Assembly (NCBI GenBank): GCA_030141605.1
Contig: JAQGDQ010001819.1
Coordinates: 1 to 24,311 of the forward strand
Direction: 5' to 3'
Source: Tubiluchus corallicola
Taxonomy: Eukaryota; Priapulida; Priapulimorpha; Priapulimorphida; Tubiluchidae
Length of the DNA stretch: 24,311 bases
Every line of letters starts with the position of its first letter. Positions within the stretch are counted from its first letter, which is position 1. A program made the position numbers and the translations under genes. The notes beneath the pieces were generated by a model. The model worked only from the letters and a program-made list of their open reading frames with translations, made no database searches and was not told the origin of the DNA. Below are positions 15,665 through 24,311 of this stretch, piece by piece.

Positions 15665-15853
15665 GCCATTAACAACCGATTTCCCATACAAATGCCAGAA
15701 GATCCCCGGAAAATTTATGCCTAGTTGCCTAATCCGACGTGATATCTGTTGTAGAAGGTACTCTGCTTCACATAACACGTCATAAATGCTGTCGTCGTTA
15801 GGACTGGGCAACACACCCAATAGATATGCATTCGTAGAAATCTGTGCTGCCAT
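15665..15853 (-). pseudogene. Two-exon family copy D, exon 1 (donor lost)
   Basis: The 63 codons from the ATG at 15853 resemble copy C: AYLLGVLPSPNDDSIYDVL, EYLLQQISRRIRQLGINF and FWHLYGKSVVNG. The donor, GTAAGT in the other copies, is ATAAGT here (after 15665). Without splicing the frame runs into the intron and stops at 15578. Otherwise the exon is intact, with a length similar to copy C (two codons longer). Confidence 0.65.
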
Positions 15854-16501
15854 TGTATGCTAGGTTTTAAGAAACAAATTGATGGATAAACCGCTAACAA
15901 CAAACTACAAACTTCACCAAGCACGGGCTAAATCCAAAAGAGACTACTTAAAAGCCTAGGAGTCTCTTTTATGCTTAAGAGGCCTGGGAACTTTCGTATA
16001 CTGTGTATAGAATTTGACTCCGTTTCGGCCCCAATGCTCATTACTACGCAATAAAAGTCCTAATAGTCAAAACCCTAGACGCAAAACCGAACCATAATGA
16101 CCATTCTGATCTACAACTTATCCTGAGAAAGATGACTGCAAAATCTTTTCCCACGAACACGAACATTTCCCATGGCTTTAAGAAGAAAGATGAATTGTTT
16201 ATTACTATCAGCTGTCCAGGCCGAAATATTGTACACGGACACGTGCTATCTACCACCCCCCTAGATCAACTCTGATCGAATTTCGAAAGAACTCAAAAAC
16301 GGCACTCGCCAAATATGTCGAGATTGCTATATGAGCCACACGTCAGTGCGCATGCGCCAGGAACATGACTCCAGTCCTATCCCTTTAAAATAAATATCAG
16401 TTACCTAATAATTCCATTCATCTAGATTTCTCTCCTAGTATTGGACTGTGAATACATGTTAACTTTGCTAAGTAATAGTTTAAATCTTTGTCAAACAAAT
16501 T
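15854..16501. promoter_or_regulatory. Shared intergenic region, unit 2 (candidate bidirectional promoter)
   Basis: Paralogous to 12877-13445. It keeps an NRF1-type core (TGCGCATGCGCC, 16347-16358), the GATCA-actc-TGATC palindrome (about 16264) and the CATCTAGATTTCTCTCC block near 16418. It has a unit-specific insert, ACTTCCCATGGC..., near 16160-16200. Confidence 0.5.
16347..16358. promoter_or_regulatory. NRF1-type motif, unit 2
   Basis: TGCGCATGCGCC keeps the GCGCATGCGC core found at 13271. The flanking half site of unit 1 is absent. Confidence 0.55.
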
Positions 16502-17238
16502 ATGGACCTTTCAGGAAATACGTAAGTTTATCTTAATTCATTCTAACTTTTACCAATTTAGAGTCTTAGAATATACAGATTTATAGACGACCTGTATAGG
16601 ACAATCTAAATAATAATTCCTTTTGGATTTTTTTTTCAGGACCAGTACTTGCAAACTTTTATACAAAATTCTTATATTGGCAATGTTCCTAAACCTATAC
16701 ATTTCTCATTCCTTACAATCACCACCAAACCCGGTTCCTTTTAAAACAGGCCCAGGAGTTATATTTAAACACTCGTCATCAATGCAAGGGATCACACTGA
16801 ACAATGTATAGTCAACACTCATAATCAAGGCAAAGATCACACTGAACAATGTATAGTCCATACTCGTCATCAATGCAAGGATCACACTGAACAATGTATA
16901 GTCAACACTCATAATCAAGGCAAAGATCACACTGAACAATGTATAATCAACACTCATAATCAATGCAAAGAGCAAACGATTCTAGACACCGCTCTTAAGT
17001 TAAGTACATGGGATGTTGACCTATTAGCAAGTAATTTTAGTCTGGCAAAACTACAAACATTACAAACTTCGCCGACCAATGGAAAACCACTTGACTTTTC
17101 CCTAGAGGAAAGCCAAAAACTTATTAACTCGACAAAAATTTTTGGACCAAACTGATGAATTATTCAAAACTAATCCTGTTGACTTCTCAAATCATCCTGG
17201 TCACGGCACCAGTAAAATTAATAAGCTTGTTTGTATAG
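16502..17238 (+). pseudogene. env: F-protein-like env gene, copy 2 (frameshifted, repeat-expanded)
   Basis: Structure as in copy 1, with an intact GTAAGT donor (16522) and a TTTTTTCAG acceptor (ending 16639), so the 118-nt intron still looks usable. The N-terminal part (signal-like run, VPFKTGPGVIF) ends at about 16770 where 45-bp tandem repeats begin; one extra G in the first repeat shifts the frame to a stop at 16810. The repeats and the downstream frame are open: after the repeats come LDTALKLSTWDVDLLASNF, SLAKLQTLQTSP and LDFSLEESQKLINSTKIFG, then TGA at about 17152. A further open frame (DELFKTNPVDFSNHPGHG then a hydrophobic run) suggests one more indel and the start of a membrane anchor. 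The cleavage and fusion region of copy 1 is absent. Confidence 0.6.
16770..16975 (+). repeat. 45-bp tandem repeat, about 4.6 copies, coding in frame
   Basis: Unit ATCACACTGAACAATGTATA plus 25 more bases, arranged as alternating variants (90-bp higher-order period). In the frame of the following env segment each unit reads a 15-residue repeat, DHTEQCIVNTHNQGK, without stops. The minus strand is also open across the array. Confidence 0.9.
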
Positions 17239-17239
17239 T

Positions 17240-17638
17240 GGTAGTACGTGTGAAGGTGACAGTAGCTGTTTATTGGCGTGAGGTGATGACAAAGCTATAA
17301 GATCTGGATTGATGATGACTAACACGTTTATTTCACAATATCATAATACATAAGTGTAAAATATATCATAGCAATGCCAAGCCCCCTGAAAGGCAAGTGC
17401 AAGTTTTATACCAGTTGGGTGGATTGAGAAACGTAGTCTCCCGAACCAATTACAAAACAGATAAATACGGGCAACCAATGAGATTACGACTAAGGCAACA
17501 CATCTGTTTACTCATGCGAGGAAAACCTTGCGCACGTAATCCACTTCTCAATCCGACGCGGCCTATATAAACTAAACAACACTGCTGGTTGAAACATTCA
17601 CACTGTCGTCGAACTCAGCCTTACAGAAGTTTAACAAG
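17240..17638 (+). promoter_or_regulatory. H2B promoter and leader
   Basis: Two CCAAT boxes (17446-17450 and 17475-17479) lie 85-120 bp upstream of a TATA box TATATAAA (17564-17571). The start codon is 68 bp further on, with a CAAGATGCC context. No divergent H2A is found on the other strand. Confidence 0.7.
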
Positions 17639-17965
17639 ATGCCTCCTAAACCAAGTGGAAAAGCCGCGAAGAAGGCTGGTAAAGCCCAGAAGAGACCAGC
17701 TTCTGAGAAGAAGAAGCATTTACATCACAAGGTGTTGAAGCAAGTTCATCCAGACACTGGTATCTCTAGCAAAGCTGTGAGCATCATGAACAGTTTCGTC
17801 AATGACTTGTTCGAGAGAATATCTGGAGAAGGTTCTCGTCTTGCTCACTACAACAAACGTTCCACCATCACAAGCAGAGAGATCCAGACAGCTGTCCGTC
17901 TTCTCCTTCCAGGAGAGTTGGCAAAGCACGCTGTGAGTGAAGGAACCAAGGCTGTAAATTGCTGA
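17639..17965 (+). CDS. H2B: Histone H2B variant, alpha-1 region and C-terminus altered
   Basis: Core histone that pairs with H2A in the nucleosome. The start [18 protein letters not shown] and the segment [20 protein letters not shown], then [20 protein letters not shown], are near-canonical. The protein is 108 residues against about 122-125 in the family. The KESY-IYIYK part, which forms the start of helix alpha-1, is replaced by KKHLHHK. The last nine residues (usually TKYTSSK at the end) are replaced by NC and a stop. Helix alpha-2 carries [14 protein letters not shown] instead of ERIAAEASRLAHYN. The gene keeps full histone-type 5' and 3' signals and an open frame, so it may be expressed; otherwise it is a young pseudogene. 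Confidence 0.9.
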   Translation: MPPKPSGKAAKKAGKAQKRPASEKKKHLHHKVLKQVHPDTGISSKAVSIMNSFVNDLFERISGEGSRLAHYNKRSTITSREIQTAVRLLLPGELAKHAVSEGTKAVNC

Positions 17966-17990
17966 ACATTTTCTACCAATAAATCCAACC

Positions 17991-18006
17991 GGCCCTTTTC
18001 AGGGCC
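17991..18006 (+). terminator. Histone mRNA 3' stem-loop
   Basis: GGCCCTTTTCAGGGCC, a 6-bp stem with a TTTC-type loop, followed by ACTA. This is the stem-loop bound by SLBP in replication-dependent histone mRNAs, 25 nt after the stop codon. Confidence 0.95.
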
Positions 18007-18018
18007 ACTATGTCTATC

Positions 18019-18030
18019 CGAAAGGAAATT
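18019..18030 (+). promoter_or_regulatory. Histone downstream element
   Basis: The purine-rich CGAAAGGAAATT, 12 bases after the stem-loop, fits the U7 snRNA pairing element that guides histone pre-mRNA 3' cleavage. Confidence 0.75.
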
Positions 18031-18480
18031 CTGATTTTGCTACATTTTACTAATAACAGAAACTTGCAGTGCTAATGGTTTTTTCCAACACTTACAATAG
18101 CTATAGAACAAGTAACAAATACATTGATTTGTTTCGCAACAGTCATAACAAAAATGCACCAACATACTGGATAAAGAGATATTAAGAAACAAAGTTGAAA
18201 CCAAATAACATTATATTGTTTTACAACCTTGTCTGCAGAATGGGCATCGCACTGGCACCAGGCTGACGGTCCAGAATGGGCACTTCCATATTCGGGAATC
18301 TTAGTGGAGAGGCCGTCACGTGACTGCCGCACCTTAATCTTGTGTTCAGCAGTCTGGCTTCCTAGGCGTCCTTTCTAGATATGTAACATCTTTAAATTAT
18401 CAAACCATTAATCATTAGATATTTAACATTTTACCGATTCTCTTTACTATGTGTCCTATTTGGCATGCTTGGCATCCGAC
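18031..18480. other. No gene recognised
   Basis: Between the H2B 3' end and copy E. The minus ORF at 18072-18332 has no family features. Confidence 0.35.
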
Positions 18481-18594
18481 TCAATAATTCTCCCGGTTTA
18501 ATAAAAAGATGCGACCGGGTGCAATCTTCTCTAGTATTCGTGTCATCCCGGGCAGTTCTGGCATACCGCACATCTGTACGATCGCTATTTCCTC
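18481..18594 (-). pseudogene. Two-exon family copy E, exon 2 (early stop)
   Basis: The acceptor TTTTGCAG (ending 18595) leads to EEIAIVQMCGMPELPGMTRIL, then EKIAPGRIFLLNRENY and TGA at 18481-18483. The stop stands exactly where the other copies have the Cys of NRE-x-YC (TGA for TGC or TGT), so a single base change could have ended it. Sequence after the stop no longer resembles the REAKRSWY helix. Diverged from copies A to D, closer to copy F. Confidence 0.6.
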
Positions 18595-18819
18595 CTGCAA
18601 AACAATTTGAGGTTTAATTAATAGATGCAGTTTATGCAGTTATCTAAAACTCAAACACTCAGTTTAACTTAATTCTTAAATAATAAAAGCGCGACCATAA
18701 GCAAACCCTTTGTTTTTGAAAATTAACTATTTCGACTCTAGCATAAAATCAATACAAGTAGCGACCTATTTTCGATTTCGATTCTAGTAGGAAATTAATT
18801 AAAATAAATAATAACTTAC

Positions 18820-19089
18820 CCCATCCATAATCAACTTCCCGAAGGCTAAGCGGTATCGCCAAGTATATAAGCGATTACTATCTTGCTGGAGCTCACGTCT
18901 AATTCCATTTTGTAAATCACGCATTTCTAGACGTAACGTCCTCCCTTCCGCAATTCGAATGCCTAACACAAGCACGTGACGGCTGACATGGATTGAACCG
19001 TTGCATGGCTGTCGAGAAACCCCCTGCATCCTTGTGCTATCACTCAAGACTGGCAAAATAATAAACCAAATACTCTCGCTGATGAGCAA
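18820..19089 (-). CDS. Two-exon family copy E, exon 1
   Basis: Open from the ATG at 19089 to a GTAAGT donor (18814-18819), 90 codons in phase 0. It holds RHVLVLGIRIAEGRTLRLEM, a helix DLQNGIRRELQQ and RLYTWRYRLAFGKLIMDG. The end (GKLIMDG) and the position and phase of the donor match the other copies. The N-terminal part starts with a hydrophobic stretch (WFIILPVL) not seen in C or D. The intron to exon 2 would be 225 nt. Confidence 0.55.
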
Positions 19090-20480
19090 CTTTGCTTATA
19101 ACTTCAAACAGACCCCTTTTTATAAAGATATTGACTCCTTTTGAAGACAAATAGATACTTATAAACGACGCATTTCAATATTGACTAAACTTGCCCAATC
19201 AGCAATACGACTCTCTGATTATTATACAATAGCCGCCTCCGCTTACCGCTGTATAGACATAATACTTAGATAATACAGGCCAATTAATGTGAAACGCATA
19301 GCCTTATTGTTTGCAAAAGATCGTCGCGATAATGACAAACTAGGCGCCCAAAAATGTCTATAAAATATTCCCATCATACGTAGTATACTTAACTCAAGAA
19401 TTATATGTACACAGAGTGCATTGCTGGGCTGATTAGCGTGTAGCACAAGAATTTTCCAGGGCATTCTGACCAATTTTCCATACCTAAAAATTATATTGCT
19501 TCCCACGCCAGCAGCCTATAATATCTGCCATTAATAATCTTTCCATTATAGTATCAAATAAATTAAAACCAACTCTTTATTTGGAGATATGTAGATGCCA
19601 TGGAAAATATTGTTTTAATAAAGGCCAGCCGTAGGAGCACTTGTTTATTTAGAAAAACATTAAAATTTCCCTGTAGAAATTATATATATATTCAGCTCTA
19701 CTCAGTGTTATTAGAAAGCTGAGCTTTCTCGAAAATATTATTGAAGGCAGGGTTCTTTGACCACTAGCTGTTGTAATGTGGTTTGCACTGTTTGGCATTA
19801 TTATAGTTTTTGTTGTCTAGGGGAATGACTTGTGTGCACCACAGTACATTAACCTCACTATAGTAATAGTGTAGGTGTGAAGTTTGGGTTCATCTCTGCA
19901 TAGTGTGTACCAAATTGGATTACACTGAACCAGTGGAAAGAAAATGCAAATAAAGAAATTAAGTTTAACCAGTTTATTTTCTGATCATAAATCAGATACA
20001 ATAGTAGGAGTAAACATTTCAATACAAGTTGATGTCTTCAACTTTATTATTTAGAGCAAACTTCAATTTGCTTGTTGAAAATGACGCATTGTTAATTTAA
20101 GGTTGCATCATTCTATTTCAGAATGCAGTGGGCGGTTCAATTTGTCAGATAAATATCTGTACTTCTTTGCCTCAATTTAGTCACAAGTTCATGTGACTAT
20201 GGCAATTTGAGTTATTTCATCCTTCAACTTGGAAGTTTGAGTTTTAATTTCTCACCTTTACTTCAGGTTTTTGTTTTCTCTGCTTTTATCTCAGCAGGGT
20301 TTTTGTTTTCTCTGCTTTTGTCACAGCAATGCAAAAAGGCATTGATCACGGCTAAAACACTTACAGTTACAATGTAAATCTTCCTGTTGAAATAAAGTGC
20401 GTGGAGACTATCCATGCCTGTGTGTCCAACCACTACGAGTTAATAACTTGTCACAAGTAGGACAACGTGGTTTTTTCGAA
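19090..20480. other. No gene recognised
   Basis: Mostly AT-rich. A direct duplication of about 30 bp (GGTTTTTGTTTTCTCTGCTT) occurs at 20266 and 20297. The minus ORF 19243-19506 has no recognisable features. Confidence 0.35.
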
Positions 20481-20735
20481 AATTAGTAAGTTTTTCTCGG
20501 GATCCCATATCCTGACACTAGGAGCTCAGCACCAGCCGGATGGGTTGGGTGGTTGTGGATGGTATCTGGAGATATTTGTCCTGAGTTTACAAAGCATATC
20601 AGTTTGTCTACAAATATTTTGAATTCGTTGTCTGCTATGCCATGCACAAAATTACTTGTTGTATTTTGCAAAATTCCACAAACGTATACCATTAAAAAAG
20701 GTGAATATATACATCGTGTTTTGTACTCTTAGCGT

Positions 20736-20933
20736 CTAAGTCTGTTCAGTATAGAGACCCAAAGTCAAAAGCGAATAATAATGTTTGGCACGCATTGAGT
20801 CATAGACTTCTATAGTACTCCCACGGTGATTATGCGTGACATGACAATATGGTAAAGTTTTATCAAACTGTGATAACTCTCCCGACTCCTGTTGTAAACG
20901 TATAATGTTACTGTCTGTGTCTCTTTGTGACAT
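20736..20933 (-). pseudogene. Possible Ulp1/C48-peptidase-like transposon fragment
   Basis: The minus frame from the ATG at 20933 contains DKTLPYCHVTHNHRGSTIEV followed by YDSM. This faintly recalls the stretch of transposon-borne Ulp1-like proteases in which the catalytic His-Trp is followed by V-VYDS. The His-Trp itself is not clear and the frame stops soon after. Weak assignment; it could be an unrelated ORF. Confidence 0.25.
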
Positions 20934-22283
<1,350 letters not shown>

Positions 22284-22513
22284 CAGTGGCGTAGCTATTA
22301 GGGGGTAACAGGGAGAGCAAGCCGCTCCCCCTAGCAGATTTTTTTCCAAACTGACGGCTTTTCAACAATATTTTTAGTCTTTATCATCATCATACGCCCG
22401 TCACGTCTATTGTAGACATTGGGCAGGCAGAATTTTAAAATAAAAGAAATCTGCCTTCAGACAGGTAAACGCAGCAGTAATCCAGCAAAAAACTAGACAC
22501 TGCTACGCCAGTG
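22284..22513. mobile_element. hAT-like MITE candidate, 230 bp
   Basis: The left end CAGTGGCGTAGC (22284-22295) and the right end GCTACGCCAGTG (22502-22513) are inverted repeats with one mismatch. CAG-GGCGTAG ends are common in hAT elements. No matching 8-bp target duplication is visible, and there is no transposase. Confidence 0.45.
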
Positions 22514-22858
22514 ACTTGTCAGCACCACTTCCATTAACTTTAGTCTTTAGTTCACTTGTGAATATTTTTTTAAAGGTATGGCGTTGAATTGAACCAAAGA
22601 TCAAATTGCACAAAATCTAATAATATAATTGCACTGTTGTCACACGATTGGTCCAGTAGTAGGCCTGCTGTCAATTATATAAAAGTAATGAATATGCCTG
22701 TTATTTGCATGTACAGATGAAATTGCATCTTTCTCGTGTTTTCATTCTAAACACACAACTAAAATGTATAATCAGTGCGTTAATCACATAGCTTTTTTAT
22801 GCGCTTGCACCTAAATTTGCGCCTAAATTTAGAGACTGGCTATGCTGTAGCCTTTTCC

Positions 22859-23467
22859 TTAACTCCTTAGAGCGTGACGATTTTTTACAACCGATTTTGG
22901 TACCGGGGAGGGGTAAAAAATTACCCCCACCATAATTCGTAAATTACTTTTGCTAAACTGCCGTGTTTCATTAGTAAACAGCAATAGCATAATTTGTGGT
23001 TATGCTGACCACCATATGATACATTATACCTCTGCTTAAAGACATGTGACTTACTAGTAATACGAAATTTAAATTCACTTAGTTACGTTCCCTTGTCTAT
23101 GCTGGAATAACTGTAGACAGGGACATTGCTAGCGCGTGTGCAAAAATCATTGTTATTTTGAATTTATTGTCTACTACTTTCTTCTTATTCACATATTCTT
23201 GCATTGCTTGCCCGTTTGCCACATCTGAAGATGATGAGGTAGACAAGCGAAGTAAAGTTTCGGCAATTTTCTACATATTGCATTTTCACTTTTATTTCGT
23301 GGTGAGACAATGCACCTAAAGTAAATAACTGAAAGTATTTTGTGCACAAAACATATTTAGAAAAAGTCATAGAAAAGGTTTACTGGGATGCATATGGTAA
23401 AAGGGTAAAATGCAAAAAACCGGTCTGGGGGGAATTGTTTACCCCCTGGTGAGCCTATAAGGGTTAA
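22859..23467. mobile_element. piggyBac-like MITE candidate, about 600 bp
   Basis: Bounded by TTAA at 22859-22862 and 23464-23467. Inside, CTCCTTAGAGCGTGAC at the left faces CCTATAAGGG at the right (inverted: CCCTTATAGGCTCACC), an imperfect terminal repeat of piggyBac style. Both ends also carry G/C-run motifs (GGGGTAAAAAATTACCCC on the left, GAATTGTTTACCCCC on the right). An acidic peptide SEDDEVDKR-like stretch inside may be a remnant of a transposase N-terminus. No full transposase. Confidence 0.5.
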
Positions 23468-24165
23468 TTTAATTAGTTTTTTTAGCATTTCGGTCTTTCC
23501 GCTGTTGCGTTGCGGTGGAGAAATATTTGATTAGAAAACAGTTGCAGTACATTAGATGACATAATCAGTATCCTGTATAAAATGTCAGTGAAAATAATTC
23601 AACACTGACTAGCGAACAGACTTCCCTACAAAATGTCATTCAGAGTAACCGTTGAATAACATTTTGAATATGCGCGCGCATTTAACACTAATCTACTGTC
23701 ATGGCAGAGTCTGCGGATAATTGCTCAGAATTTCTATTTTGTGAAATTATTAGGTCTTTGGCAACTCGCATAGCTTAACAAGAGTATAATTATAGAGAAA
23801 TAGGTACCGGTACTTCCCTGTATTGGCAGGGTCCGCATTTCCATTGGCTATTGAGCTGTACTGACGACTAAATAACAATGCATAAGTAAGTCTAGTTTCT
23901 GATGCTGACATATTAATACATTTCGTTACCTGCGCCTTCAATTACACATGACCAGAAACGTATCTTGTGGAAATTCATAACTAGAGCGAGCAACAGAGAT
24001 TTTTACTAAACACAACCTACTTGTGTATTGACACACGTTGAATTAGTCTAAATCTGATCAGCATGCCAGTCATTGAAAAAAGTAGACAAGGCCCTCTTTG
24101 CAAACAGCCGGTCAGTAATGGTGCCAAACTAAACAGCCAAAGAGGATAAAAACTTACTATACGGT
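23468..24165. other. No gene recognised
   Basis: AT-rich, with only short ORFs on either strand. Confidence 0.35.
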
Positions 24166-24210
24166 CAGCTAATCTGCTAATCAGCTAATCTGCTAATCAG
24201 CTAATCTGCT
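24166..24210. repeat. 16-bp tandem repeat, 2.8 copies
   Basis: The unit CAGCTAATCTGCTAAT is repeated exactly at 24166 and 24182, with a partial third copy. Confidence 0.9.
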
Positions 24211-24311
24211 GTAATGACTCCCCTTTCTTGCTGATCAGATACTTCACAGAATAAAGCCTTCTTTGTTTACCCAAGTGTTTTACTAATGACTTCTGTCTGT
24301 CTGCACACTAA

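Noticed and set aside
16706-16975. 89-aa minus-strand repeat ORF
   Set aside because: It is the reverse frame of the 45-bp array and has no start context or neighbours; the plus frame that continues into env is more plausible.
19243-19506. 87-aa minus ORF
   Set aside because: Composition and lack of motifs suggest chance in AT-rich DNA.
20483-20692. 69-aa minus ORF with HNHPTHPAGAE
   Set aside because: The His-Pro stretch recalls FLYWCH or JAMM motifs, but the required Cys, Glu and Asp positions are not there.

Overview
The window looks like AT-rich nuclear DNA of an invertebrate animal. A replication-dependent histone H2B gene with the metazoan 3' stem-loop, a nuclear receptor, a RasGEF exon, short GT-AG introns and several families of transposable elements all point to a metazoan. 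The H2B N-terminus ([18 protein letters not shown]) resembles arthropod and other protostome H2Bs, but the phylum cannot be fixed from this sequence.

Layout. 1-916 (minus) is the open part of an unrecognised protein running off the left edge. 1.3-3.4 kb holds a diverged copy (F) of a new two-exon family, a Ty3/gypsy reverse-transcriptase relic and a pair of related degenerate segments. 3.4-5.7 kb holds a DUF7869-like fragment, a frameshifted nuclear receptor with an atypical DNA-binding domain, and unassigned ORFs. 5.7-7.4 kb contains candidate downstream exons, copy A of the two-exon family and a collapsed retroelement (RNase H joined to an env 3' end). 7.4-8.0 kb is one RasGEF exon whose last codons come from repeat DNA. 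8.5-10.3 kb has a Polinton-type zinc-binding fragment and a PIF/Harbinger gene pair. 10.4-17.2 kb is the most unusual part: a head-to-tail array of units, each with a small two-exon gene (minus) arranged head-to-head with a spliced, F-protein-like env gene (plus) across a shared intergenic region carrying an NRF1-type palindrome. 17.4-18.03 kb is an H2B gene with promoter, stem-loop and downstream element but with the alpha-1 region and C-terminus altered. 18.5-19.1 kb is another diverged two-exon copy (E). The right 5 kb is mostly non-coding, with a 149-bp TC microsatellite and two candidate MITEs (hAT-like and piggyBac-like).

Working view. Six copies of the two-exon family share an intron at the same place and phase. 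Copy C is the best preserved (135 aa after splicing); the others show lost splice sites, frameshifts, early stops or deletions. The env partners are also broken, in different places from their neighbouring gene. No function can be assigned to the two-exon family from sequence alone. The array may be a decaying accessory-plus-env module from an endogenous errantivirus-like element, or a host locus that took up an env gene.
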